A model generated the notes under the pieces. It saw only the letters and a list, made by a program, of their open reading frames with translations, was not told where the DNA came from and searched no databases. The position numbers and the translations under genes are program-made. This document shows, piece by piece, positions 1-10,993 of a stretch of 64,000 bases of DNA (within the stretch, counting starts at the first letter, position 1; every line of letters begins with the position of its first letter). Where the stretch lies: assembly GCF_051622035.1 (NCBI RefSeq), contig NC_135367.1, positions 8,654,501 through 8,718,500 of the forward strand, read 5' to 3'. This DNA is from Arctopsyche grandis. Its lineage: Eukaryota > Arthropoda > Insecta > Trichoptera > Hydropsychidae.

Positions 1-115
1 CTATACATTTGTACAAGTTTGATAACATAGATGTCGTTCAGGGGTAACCCGATAGAGGCATCATGGGAAATATAATAAAATAAAATAAAGTAGGTCAATC
101 GGCTTTGCCGCCTTT
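1..115 (+). repeat. 3' tail of SINE family A
   Basis: The stretch with 'ggggtaacccgatagaggca' and 'catgggaaatataa', followed by an A-rich tail, matches in inverse orientation the tail segments near 5860 and 37580. It is the 3' end of a dispersed tRNA-derived SINE whose head lies left of the window. The family assignment rests only on similarity between copies inside this window. Confidence 0.6.
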
Positions 116-203
116 CCCAATATATGTATTTATAAATAAATAAATTTTTCAAATTTGCTCTCTATCAATATTTTAAAAAAGTATCATAACATTTTAGATG
201 TCA

Positions 204-500
204 AAAAATTACTCATGAGTGGACAGCGAAGGGCAATTAAGGCAATATGGCTTTCTGCCACTATAGCTACTGTTAACTTCGTAGAAAACTATTTTTTTAT
301 TGCTCTCTTACTTTCAACACTGTTGGAACGTGTATTGCTATTTAGGGTTGCCCTAATGAGTATCCGTCCCTTACTTATGAACAAAGATAGGCGTTGGGAC
401 AATACTTTTGGCACAAAAAACGGTTCACTATTGTTAATTACTATTGTCAACCATGCTTTTTTGCTCTCTTGCTTTTAATTCTTAAGTCTACTCATGAAAA
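204..500. repeat. MITE-like repeat, 'GGTTCACTATTG' family
   Basis: The core 'cggttcactattgttaatta' followed by 'ctattgtcaacca' and 'ttgctctcttgc' recurs at about 21800-21850, 22785-22880, 25325-25385 and 25805-25915. The copy at 25784-25920 is a near-perfect foldback, so the family is probably a non-autonomous DNA transposon. Near-matching 'actcatga' sites flank this copy. The 107-codon open frame at 155-478 lies in this repeat and is not a gene. Confidence 0.5.
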
Positions 501-1093
501 TATAAAATAGCCAAAACTACGTCCAACATAATAAGAGTTTCGATTTCAAAATGCCTTGGAGCGCAATGACGATAAGTTGAAGATTTACACAAATTGGGGT
601 AGTTTTGTTCCAATTTTAATATTCTATCTAATCACATTTTTAATCTGAACACGTTGTAGCTTTACTTTCAAATTATTTTCCAAAAAACAGGCATTGAAAA
701 ATCAATGGGCAAAATACTAATATACGAGGTAGCTTACTGATTTTGTGAATATTTTTTTATATCTATGATTTAAAGCCATCTTTAAAATGCTCCCCTGATT
801 AATTGGATCTTGTGGACGCATAACAATAATTGTGTTCTACATAATGACGTTCAACAGTTATATGTAACTGTTAATTAAATCCGATTTAAAAATCGACTAA
901 TCAATTATTGAGACGTAACGTAATGATCAATCATGACGATGTTTAAATTAAGTCAATTATAAAAAATAAATCAATAGCTTGAAGAAATTTTTCAACGTGG
1001 CACATACTCGCAGTGCGTCAAATACGTTTTTACTTCTTCAAAATCATCACCAATTTCTTTAGATTGTTACACATGTAATCAAAAATGACTTAC
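501..1093. other. Intron or flank of the left-edge gene, no feature seen
   Basis: This is AT-rich sequence downstream of the splice donor of the minus-strand exon at 1094-1218, so it is probably the first part of an intron of that gene. I see no further exon, RNA gene or clear repeat. Confidence 0.4.
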
Positions 1094-1218
1094 CCCTTCT
1101 GCTCCTGTTCATCCAGCACCGACAGACTATCAGTCTGCTCCTCGGCATGCTCCTCATCCTGGACGACAATGTCTGGCTCCTTGTCCACGACGATCTCAGG
1201 AGTAGTCTTCTCCCCCAT
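1094..1218 (-). CDS. 5' coding exon of an unidentified gene running off the left edge
   Basis: On the minus strand an ATG at 1218-1216 opens 41 codons and two extra bases, beginning MGEKTTPEIVVDKEPDIVVQ, and ends at a strong donor (GG|GTAAGT, GT at 1093-1092). The peptide is very acidic (many E and D), has no membrane segment, and looks like a disordered N-terminus. Its codon use is more GC-rich than the flanks. I do not recognise the family. The next exon would enter in phase 2 and none is visible in the remaining 1.1 kb, so the gene continues beyond the window. It is divergent from Vps18, with about 2 kb between start codons. A different minus frame (1059-1256) overlaps it but is a shadow. 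Exon status is inferred from start, donor and composition. Confidence 0.5.
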
Positions 1219-3257
1219 GATACCCAGAACTTTTCCGAACTGCACTTGTCACGCAATACCTTACGACCGCGTCCGAGCTTTCACTGTCGATTATTAAATT
1301 AAGGTTGCTACTGTATAAAGAGAACGTTGTAAGTGTGCTGTGGCAGTTATTGCTCGTTACAACCAACACAGACCGTTGGTTAAAGAGGCTAAACTCAAGG
1401 ACGGTTGTGTGGCTTCGTCGACGTTAGGCTTTGCCTTGTTTCCTCGGACGATATCCCCACTAATCCTGTTATCGTCCTAGTGGTAGTTACTGTGCCAGAG
1501 GTACAACTACTACGAGCATGTATCCTCAAGTTGACGTTGCTGATACTACACATTTCCGTGAAAGGTCTTACGACATGGATGAGGTCCCCGGGGTACTTCC
1601 AGCACGCGAGCCAATAAGAAAAATTGCTCACTTTTAGAAATTGCGTTCTGAAAAACGTCAACTTGATTTCGCACGTGGCCACCCATCTCGTGTGTGACCT
1701 CTTGTTCTCCCTGGGGTGCAAGTTTGGGACTTGCTACTCCAATAGCCATACCCCAGAAGATAGAACTGAAAGCATTGTTATTGGTTTTTTTTTTTAATAT
1801 TGTTAGTTCATCAATGGTTAATGTAAATATTAATTTAGTAATTGACGACAAGCATCGTTCAGTTACATATGTACATACATACATATATCAAAGCAGAGTT
1901 TATTGTGTTCGAGCTTAGGCTGAAGGATAAATCTTGTCCGAAAGGAGATGCTTCTTTTCTGACGAATTGTCTTGGCAATTAATTAGAGTTCTGTTAAACA
2001 GAGAAAAAAAACAAAAGACACAATTCAAATGTTAAAAAATTGCCAATATTTTTTCTTTCTTTTTTATTAATATTCCTAAAATTTTAAATATTTTTGTACA
2101 ATAGTAATTACTTTGTTGATGCTATTTCTTACAATTGCAAAAAAAATAAGAATCTGGTGATATTTTCCTTTAATTTGCAACTATTTATCTTATTTTGGCA
2201 TTAATTGTCAATTTTTTTTTATTTTGAGTGAACATTACCATTTACCGGTCAACAACTGTAGCAGTACTAAACTGTCGACCGCTGTTACTGGCCATTAAAA
2301 TCTAAGTAAAATCTGGCCATACGACAGTTTTTAGCCATTTGATTTAAAATAATGCATTATAAAAGCTAAGATAGAGGTGGGATATGGGGAAAAGATGCCC
2401 TCAGATACCAGTGTTTCGAATCCCATATAAAGTTATAGAATATTAATTTAAAGGGTAGAAGTAATTTCCCAGGACACAAAATATCCTAGCTACGCTTTTG
2501 ATATATTGGCAACAATAGATGATAAATTAGCATATTATTATCAGTATTAGTGTGAACAAGAAAACAATTGAGAACACAAAAGATTCTCTATAGTTATTTT
2601 TTTTAATTAAAATTCAAGTGACTAATATTCTAAATACATGTTCCGTTCGTTTCAATACATAAACGTGATGGAAAATTATAACAAAAAAAATCTTATCAAG
2701 CAAGAAAAAATCCAGCTTAACCGAAGGAGGTTTTAAATGGTACCCTAGAATATTTTCGTCAAAAACGGGCTTATTTGATCACGAAACTTCAAAAGTGTGT
2801 TAAACTATTTAACTATTATATATCTAAATATCGAAGAATTTTTGCATTTTTATACAATTTCAGAGTATTTTGACAGAGGGACAGTCATACGTCATGCTAC
2901 AAAAAACATCTGAGCAGCTATTAACTAAGTTTCATTTTAAATTCGCTTAAATCAAATTAATATAAATTTTAAATGTAAAAATTGTTTTTATCAACACATT
3001 TACTCAATTTTGATGTTATTTTTTACTCTTTATATAGGAAAACATTAAAATACAATGACTAATAATATAATAGAACATGGTCATACTTTGAAGCGTTAGG
3101 TGCAATTCAGTGTTTCTTATCTGTCAAACTGTCAATGGTCAGCTCTCTCTAATATTCTTTACTGTATGTCTTTTATTTGCTGCTCCATTTCAAGATTGAT
3201 AACATTATTTGAATATTTGCTTAGCGTGTATTTGTTATTATTGTAGAACTATCTAAT
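1219..3257. other. Divergent intergenic region between the left-edge gene and Vps18
   Basis: This 2-kb spacer should hold the promoters of both flanking genes. I see no convincing TATA box next to either start. The part at 1395-1760 has higher GC and an unbroken minus-strand frame (1546-1884) that I cannot assign. The rest (1900-3200) is AT-rich without a clear repeat. Confidence 0.45.
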
Positions 3258-6200
3258 ATGACGTCAGTGCTAGATCAATATGAACAAGCTTCTCAATTAC
3301 CGAAATCAACACAAAATCCTATCAAAAGCACTCCACTCACCAGCTCTGGGTATATCAGCATGCAATTGGAAGAAGAAACACCAATGTTTTCCAAACAAAA
3401 AATGAATTTCAATCCGTCCGACAATATTACTCATATTGTAGTATCGAACGACAATCTAGTATTGGCAATGGCTAATAACAAAATCTTCAGAATAGACCTG
3501 AAAAATCCCGATAAACATGAAGGTATTTATTTAAATTTTATTCTAATATCATATTGTATAGTGTATGTATATTAATTTTGCAATGTTTATGTTTCAGAAA
3601 TTAACCTATCTAAATACACTCAAAATGGTTCTAGACTGAATAATATATTTATCGATCCTCTGGGATTCCACATACTCATATCTATAGCACCGAGATCCGT
3701 TGAATTCTATCCTGAATTTCTGTATTTAAACAAGAAATCAAGCAAGTTGAAATCAGTAGGTAAATCGAAAAGCTATGAAATCACCGCCGTCGGATGGAAT
3801 TATGAAAATACATCTGAAAATACTACCGGTGCAATTTTACTCGGTACGTCTAAAGGACTGATTCTTGAAACCGAAATCGGACCAGACGGTGACAAAATGT
3901 TTCAATCTGGCATCGAACAGTATTGGAAACAGGTTTGGTATTATTTTTATCATTTATGAATGTAACCTTTGCTCTGTTTTATTTAATCATATCCTGTATT
4001 ACAAGCTGCCTAACTATTTACCGATTTACGGTAATAGAGATGTGGACGGATTGGTAGACACAACTACATATATATATAAAATATTTTTTCTTTACCAAAT
4101 TCTTCTTAGTATAATCAAAGTATTTTTTCAGGTATTTGACGTTGGAAAAGGTACACACATTCCAATCACCGGAATCGAGTTTCGAAAAATTGCAAACTCA
4201 ACCAAATATTTTATATTCGTCACAACACTTGAAAGGTTGTACCAATTCATCGGCTATGCCAATTATGATGACAAAACTTTATTGCAACCGATTTTCAATA
4301 CTTACCTGAATGTGGCTGAAAAAGGATTCAAAGAAATTCCGTCAACCATCAATTATTCTAAGCTCCAATTCTTCTGTGATAAGTTGACTATGGTTCCTAA
4401 AACATTCGGCTGGCTCGTCGAAACTGGTATATATAACGGTCAAGTAAGAACAATATTGATGCTGTTTGTTTTGATTTTTTTTTTTAAAGACTGTTCTGAT
4501 CTGTTTATGTTTTTTAGCTTGATTTATCAATTCAAGATAACACGACTAATATAATAAAAGAGGGTAAAACCATTGCGTTTCCTCCTCCAGACCCGGAATT
4601 ATCGCCTGCGAAGAAAGAAACAGTGCCATTGTCTTTTATCCTAACAGAATTTCATGCCATATTAGTTTATAAAAATAACAAAGTCAAAGCCGTATCTTTA
4701 CTCAACCAGGATTTGGTCCATGAAGAGCATTATTCAGAATCTTTAGGACGGTTGATAAACATCGCCAAAGACCCGATCAAACAAACCATATGGACAATTA
4801 CTAATAAAGCCGTATTTCGCTATAAAGTCAATCGAGAACAGCGAAACGTTTGGCAAATATACGCTGAAAAGAAGCAGTTTGAACTTGCTAGAAAGTTCTG
4901 CGAGAACAATCCGGCTCATCTAGACAAAATAAACGTGAAACAAGCCGAGCTACTCTTCGACAACGGCGACTACGAAACCAGCGCTGAAATATTCGCCGAC
5001 ACTCAATCCAGCTTCGAGGGAATATGCTTGAAATTCCTCGACGCTGAAAAACTAGACGCCCTCAAAATATTCCTACGGAAGAAACTAGACACGCTCAAAA
5101 GTCAAGACAAAATACAAACCACAATGTTAGTCTTTTGGATTGTCGAATTGTACCTATCGCAGCTGAGCCAACTTCGGTACACGGAACCGCACGACGCCAC
5201 CAGATACAACAAACTCCAAAAAGACTTCGAATCGTTCTTATGCCAACCGAACGTCATCGACTGCATAAAACGAAACAAATCAGTCGTATACGAGATGATG
5301 TCGTCTCACGGCGACAAAGACAACCTTATAAAGCTGACGGTAATAAACAAAGATTTCGAAAATCTAATACGGCAACACATATACAAAAGGTCGTACACTG
5401 AAGCTTTAGGCGTGCTCAAGTCGCAGTCCAAACGCGATCTGTTCTATCAGTTCGCCCCAATACTGATGCAAGAGATTCCGGGCCCCACCGTGACGACACT
5501 CATCGAACAGGGGAAAAATTTGAACCCGACCAAGCTACTTCCGGCGCTGGTCTCCTGCGAAACAGACGCCGTCCACATCAAAGAGATGATACGCTATCTG
5601 GAGTACTGCGTCCAAGTGTTGGGATGCACAGATCAGGCCATTCATAATTATCTACTTACGCTGTACGTCGAACATGACGAAATAGCACTTATGAGATACT
5701 TGGCCACGCAGAGACAAGTAGCCAGTATGGTTAACTATGATGTTCATTATGCTTTACGGTAATTGTATTTATAAATTATACATATAAGATATGTATGTCT
5801 GTCTGAATTCTATGATATTCAATGTCTTATTTATTTATTTATAATTTTTCACCCAATTTTATATTTTCCCATGATGCCCTATCAGGTTTCTCCTGAGTGA
5901 CATCTATAGTATTAACCCTTTGAATGCTGATCAACGCCAATCGGCGTTTTGCCAACGAGTGCATAAGCCTGAAATACGCCAATAGGCGTTGATTTTTGAG
6001 TATATAAAAATAAACAAGAATACTACCCGCTAAGCCTTTCCAGGAAGCATTGAAAAAATATGCATTGAACATGGGTCGTGTAATCCGTGTCATTCATTTG
6101 TCACCGTTTAGACTGGTTTACACCGGAATTTCTGAATGTATAACCATAGCAGAATTTCTCGGTGAAAATCCCTAACTGCTGAGTATTTTAGATTGTAACT

Positions 6201-9200
6201 TGGCATTTAGATTGTAAGCATTACATTTTAACAACAATGAAGAAGAAGGAACTAGTTTTGGAAAAATAAATTCTTTAATAGGTTTATTTTGTTTATTTTA
6301 TATTATTGCAAGATATATTAGAGAGTCTGAACACACATTTACAAAACTCGAAATCCTCGACGGTAGTTATCTAGGGTTTGTTTGGATTAGCTACAATTTT
6401 TATACCTGCTTTCTATTGGATTTCTAAATAATTGGAATTGTTGGCGAAATTTTCAGCATGGCAGGCTTTCAACAGAAAAGACGTCAGCACTCAAAGGGTT
6501 ATACTTGTGCATATATAAATTTTGAAATGATACTCAAATAGTGGATAGGATGGTTCTTGCCAATTTGATAGAACCATTTCAACAGGGAAATCAGATAAAT
6601 TGGCAAACTCAGATAGCTTGGAGTCACAAATATCCAAGCAGCACTACAGATAATACTCGGAATAAAGTATTTTCAATCGAGGTCACCCCATGGGATCGAA
6701 CCCGGCAACATCTCAGTGGTTAGCATTAACGCAACCATCAAGTTATGCTGCTGATGATGAATACTATGCACATATCATATAAAAAAATTGTTTTACTCCG
6801 ACTTTCATCCATACAAACAACGTTGAACAATCCAGCTAGTATTTTATAAGCATTGTTTCCATTTTCAGAATGTGCCGTGAGAAGCAACTAAAGCGAGCCT
6901 GCGTCCAGCTATCGTCCATATTAGGACTTTGGGAATCGGCCGTGGAGCTGGCTCTCACCGTCGACGTGGAGCTCGCCAAGACTATCGCCAACATGTTAGA
7001 GGACACACAACTCAAAAAGAAGCTTTGGCTCAAAATCGGTAAACGTACTACATAATTACACCATTTGTACCGGCTTGAAAACAATTTCAACTTTCTTACG
7101 TGCGTATATTGTAGCCGAGTTTGTCATCAACGGTAAACAAGACATCAAACAAGCCATGGAATTCCTTCAGCAGTGCGATCTGATAAAAATTGAAGACATC
7201 CTTCCGTTCTTCTCGGACTTTGTAACAATCGACCACTTCAGAGAACCGATATGCGACTCTTTACATGCAAGTTACTTCATTTATGTAAACACCTAGTATT
7301 TATGCATTGAGATCTTGCTTTATTTTCGCTTTATTCTTTTAGGAATACAACCAACAGATACAAGATTTGAGAGAGGAAATGGAAGAGGCGACACGCTCGG
7401 CAGATCAGGTCTGTAGATTATGTATATGTACAGTCCAAGTGTTCACTCCGGTTCGTTTATGAACATACTAGTTTGTTCATACACGAACTATTGATTTTAG
7501 TGCTATAATCCATCTTCTGTAGGAAAACTCTTAAGTAAAACGCATATGTTGTCATTTTCATCCCATCTCGACCAATAGCATTTCGTACATACATACAATG
7601 TTCTATTGTCTATACGAAATGCTATTTATTGGTCGAGAGGCGGTGAAGGAAATAACATGTATGTTTTACCGAAGTGTTTTCCTACAGCAAATGGATAATA
7701 AGAGTCAAAAGCTATCTTCAAATAGACTCACCAGGTGTCTTTCATGCCTTTTTCACCAGTTGTAAAAGGCATGAAACTTTTAGCTGTCAAAATCTTGAGA
7801 ATGTCAAAACGTCAAGTATTTGATAGGGGAATTCCATGGAAACCGCATTACAACGTTGCTATAATTCCGGCTTTCGCTATTTTTTTAAATATTGCAGGAG
7901 TTAACATACATGCATAGTAGATGAGACAAACGATTGATAATACTTTTAACTAGTTCGTTTGTAAATTTGTACACTATGACTAGCCAGATTGGTTTGTGTA
8001 TATATTACAGTTGAAGTGTATCTTCCAGTTGTAATTTATGTTGACTAGTTGTAATACATTCCGTCTAACCCACGTAAGTTGATTCATATGGTGAATTATA
8101 TTGGTCAAATTGGTCAAAATGGTTCGGTGATTACTGGTCACAAATTCACTAAAATCTCTATAACGGAACATCTAGTAGCTGAAAAGTCCATCATACTAAT
8201 GATAACTATCATACTAATGTGCTTGAACTTGAGTGCCAAATATTGCGTATTCGCGATTTTAATGGCAAAAATTGTCTTTGTGACCACCGCAATGTGACTA
8301 ATAATCCAATTACCGGTCAAAATATAATATATTACAACTGAAAATACCGGGTTAGATGGAGGTTAGGTTTTCGTGAAAACGTCACTTGATTAGTAAATCT
8401 AGTTAGAAAGTCACATTTTTGTTTTGAACATATTCTTAGAGCTATCGTAATATGGTACTCATTGTCTTTATTCGTAATACGTAACAAATATGAACGCATT
8501 ATTGAATTTTTAAGCATTCGTAAAAACATCAAAGCTGACAAAAATCAACGCTATATTACAACTGGCGCACACTGTTGAAAGTGTATTGGCGTTTGTAGAG
8601 ATATAATATACTAGTTGAATTGTATTCGAACATGAATGACCTAAAACGTCAGTTGGAATATATATGCACATACAACTGAAAATACACTTCGACTATATGT
8701 AACACATAATAAAGTTCATGAACAAACGAAATTTACACCTTTTTTTTAATGGTGCCTAACAGGTTGTCTCAAAGCGACATCTTTGGTTTTGAAACTTGTA
8801 CATATGTATATAAATTTGAAATTATATTCAAATAATGGTGACAAATAGTAGGTAGGTACCTTTTTTCCATGGTGCCTAACAGGTTGTCCCAAAGCGACAT
8901 CTTTGGTTTTTAAACTTGTACATATGTACATAAATTTTAAATTATATTCAAATAATGGTGACAAATAGTAGGTAGGTACGGTAAACGGACTACTAGTCAT
9001 ATGTGAACCAGTCACAGGACAACCGGTCGCTCTAGATCGGTCACACGTGATCACCCGTCACACTAAAACTGGTCGCGAGAAAACTGGTCACACCCTAAAA
9101 TCGGTCACGAGAAAACTGATTGACCGATTTTAGGGTGTGACGGGTGATCACGTATGACCGATCTAGAGCGACCGGTTCACATTTGACTAGTAATCACCGA

Positions 9201-9854
9201 ACCGGTAGGTACATAGGTTGATCGATTTGTAGTCACAAATATCCAAGTCTGACCAGCAGCACTGCAGAAATAATCACAATAAATTCTTTTCAATCGAGGT
9301 CAAACCAGGGCTTGAACCCAGTTACCATATCATTCTTACCAATATGTACTTTCTGTTTGATACGCAGGTGCGAGGTGAAATTCAATCATTCCGCAACGGA
9401 TGTACCGTAGTCAACGTGTCAGAAGTTTGTATACTCTGTAATATTACATTACTGTTGCGTCCATTTTATCTGTTCCCGTGTGGGCATAAATTTCATAGCG
9501 ATTGCTTAGCAACAGAACTGCAGCCATTGTTAGGTGACTTTAGAAAGCTCTTTTCATTTTCAATTGTTATTCTCACGTATGCACTCGCTAAAGGTTGTTG
9601 TGTTGTGAATTTCAGGTCCGGCTAAGAAGAACAAACTGGCGAGTTTACAGCGGCAAATCAATTCGCAGTTTAATCAGTTTGAAAATTCGGACGTATTCTC
9701 GGGAACGCCGAGCTCTAAAGAACAAATTAGGAATGAAATAGATAATATATTAGCTTCGGAATGTTTGTATTGTGGAGAATATATGATCCAAGCCATCGAT
9801 ACGCCGTTCATTCCGGACAGCGACTGGGATAGAGTGATGAAAGAATGGGAATAA
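3258..9854 (+). CDS. Vps18: Vps18 (deep orange), HOPS/CORVET core subunit with RING-H2
   Basis: Nine exons join in phase: 3258-3522, 3598-3932, 4132-4443, 4518-5758, 6869-7038, 7115-7266, 7343-7408, 9368-9533 and 9616-9854. They give 981 codons plus stop, the usual length for the family. The N-terminal half is the beta-propeller with the Pep3/Vps18/deep orange region (exons 3-4, about residues 200-450). An alpha-solenoid of clathrin-type repeats follows. The conserved stretch ending in QQCDLIKIEDILPFFSDFVT lies in exon 6. A coiled coil (EEMEEATRSADQVRGEIQSF) precedes a C-terminal RING-H2: C868-C871, C885-H887, H890-C893, C952-C955. In the family, Vps18 joins Vps11, Vps16 and Vps33 to tether endosomes and lysosomes and drive vacuolar fusion. 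Intron 6 uses a GC donor (CAT|GCAAGT). Introns 5 and 7 are filled with mobile elements. No frame break is visible. Poly(A) signal AATAAA at 10088-10093. Confidence 0.95.
5820..6765 (-). repeat. SINE family A copy in Vps18 intron 5, split by a MITE
   Basis: The tail (5820-5915, 'cccatgatgccc') and body plus tRNA-like head (6499-6765, with 'gggatcgaacccgg' as B-box complement) form one reverse-oriented SINE. It is interrupted by a TTAA-type MITE at 5916-6498. The intact copy near 28250-28560 shows the joined arrangement and so serves as an empty site. Confidence 0.7.
5916..6498. mobile_element. piggyBac-like MITE, copy 1
   Basis: A 583-bp element with inverted ends CCCTTTGAATGCTGA and TCAGCACTCAAAGGG, flanked by TTAA on the left and TTAT on the right (a duplicated TTAA with one change). 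Two palindromes of the form AACGCC-4 nt-GGCGTT or similar sit near the left end. It has no transposase frame, so it is non-autonomous. TTAA targets and CCC-starting ends are typical of piggyBac relatives; that class assignment is an inference. Related copies lie at 45075-45609 and 55755-56567. Confidence 0.75.
7518..7687. repeat. Foldback element in Vps18 intron 7
   Basis: The two arms start TGTAGGAAAAC on opposite strands and extend about 75 bp each. They share 'tctcgaccaata' and 'gcatttcgta' with scattered mismatches, around a short loop. This is a long hairpin of the foldback or MITE kind, without coding capacity. Confidence 0.7.
8113..8322. repeat. Inverted-repeat element related to the 8980-9206 foldback
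   Basis: The left end reads 'ggttcggtgattactggtca' and the right end reads, on the other strand, ACCGGTAATTGGATTATTAG, an imperfect match. The same end sequence closes the palindrome at 8980-9206, which makes the two one family. Between and around them, 7980-8100 and 8326-8700 carry inverted modules such as 'acaactgaaaatac', so most of this intron is foldback DNA. Confidence 0.45.
8741..8979 (-). repeat. 120-bp tandem duplication of a SINE A tail
   Basis: Two nearly identical units (8741-8860 and 8862-8979) each run from 'ggtgcctaacaggttgtc' to 'agtaggtaggtac' and differ at only a few positions. They are the 3' part of SINE A in reverse orientation. The head of the same SINE resumes after the palindrome, at about 9207-9335. 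Confidence 0.7.
8980..9206. mobile_element. Palindromic element built of CGGTCAC-type modules
   Basis: The left arm (about 8995-9095) and right arm (about 9110-9206) are reverse complements over stretches such as 'cggtcgctctagatcggtca' and 'gtgatcacccgtcaca'. Short modules of the form 'ctggtcac' or 'cggtcac' recur within the left arm. AGGTAC flanks both sides (8974-8979 and 9207-9212), a candidate target duplication, and the flanks are two parts of one SINE. This suggests a recent foldback insertion. No coding capacity. Confidence 0.6.
9207..9340 (-). repeat. SINE family A head
   Basis: Reverse-oriented tRNA-like head and part of the body, with 'accagcagcactgcagaaat' and a B-box-like 'gggcttgaacccag'. 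It ends about 27 bp before exon 8 of Vps18. Its tail lies at 8741-8979, beyond the palindromic insertion. Confidence 0.6.
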
Positions 9855-10280
9855 TGCAATCAAACAAACAACGTAACTAGTCTTATGTTTATCATCAAAA
9901 ATTATTTTATACGTATTCACAACATATTGTAGAAAAATATAACGATATTTATTATTATTATTAAAGGATATAAATTGAAAACAAGGCGATTTTAATTTAA
10001 TATATTTTATTGAATCAAGCTGAAGTATTTAAATTGGCTATCAAGTTCAATATAAATTATTACAATGTCGCCGGAAGATTCTATCAAAATAAAAAAGCAT
10101 TTAAACTAAATAAAAAATGTGATAAATCAATATGAGAAAGTGGACAGAAAATAACATTCACATTTTTATCAAAATCTACAGAAAAATAATTTTTTAATTG
10201 ACTTTATTTAATAATTAGTATAAAAATGGCACTGCGGTACAAAATAAAATCATAATATATTCATCACCAAGTTTTTATGG

Positions 10281-10986
10281 GTACTTGTTCACTAGTTCGG
10301 CCCACGCTTCACGCTCAAAAACGCTTCGACTGTATATCAACAGATGTCTCAAGTGCTAAAATCAGTATTAGCGCGCGTTCTTGACTCAATACGTTCGTAA
10401 GTTTTTTTTTACTTATTTAATAACTAGTGTTGTACCCGTTGAAATTACAACGGGTGGTTTCGGAAACAAATTGATACATGATTTAAAATAAAGTTACAAT
10501 ACGCATAGTAATAATTAATCTGAATCGAAAATCGGAACTGAAAAAGGAATCGGGAACCAGAACTGATAAAGGAATCTGGATCCGGAACTGAAAACAGAAT
10601 CGATATCGTCGTAATAGAAAATTTGTATTGTTCGATAACTACACGGATTCTACAAACCAAAACTTACATACAAATATATATACAAAGTCTCTTTGGAAAT
10701 TATATATTAAGAATATATTAGATAATGTCTTCCATGAATCTCTAAAAAATGCAACAGATAAAACGCATGTGGAGTTATGTCAAATGGGGAAATAAACGGA
10801 GACAAGGAACGTGCCAGGACTCATATCAGGACGCGACCCCTTCGTTTTCGCTATAATACATATGTAAAAACGTCAGAAACGCGCGCGAATACTGATTTTA
10901 GCACTTTTAGACAACTGTTGTAGCGAAGAGAAGCGTATTAATCGGTGTTTGAGGATGAAGTGTGATCCTAACTAGTGAACAAGCAC
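10281..10986. mobile_element. Long-TIR DNA transposon remnant downstream of Vps18
   Basis: The ends share 'cttgttcactagtt' as inverted repeats. The similarity continues for about 110 bp inward, including 'agtgctaaaatcagtatt' and 'cgcgcgtt', at 10281-10400 and 10855-10986. The element is non-coding and is split by a Helitron at 10424-10722. Confidence 0.6.
10424..10722 (-). mobile_element. Short non-autonomous Helitron
   Basis: On the minus strand the element begins TCTAATATATTC (10722 inward) and ends with a hairpin (ACCCGTTG, loop, CAACGGGT), an 8-nt spacer and CTAG at 10427-10424. The flanking bases on that strand are A before and T after, as expected for Helitron insertion between A and T. 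The length is 299 bp with no coding frame. It sits inside the long-TIR element at 10281-10986. Related 3' ends occur near 20138 (minus) and 59978 (plus). Confidence 0.75.
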
Positions 10987-10993
10987 CGTTTTA

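Noticed and set aside
3865-4554. 229-codon plus frame within Vps18
   Set aside because: It reads through introns 2 and 3; the acceptor at 4131 and donor at 4444 give an in-phase, conserved protein instead.
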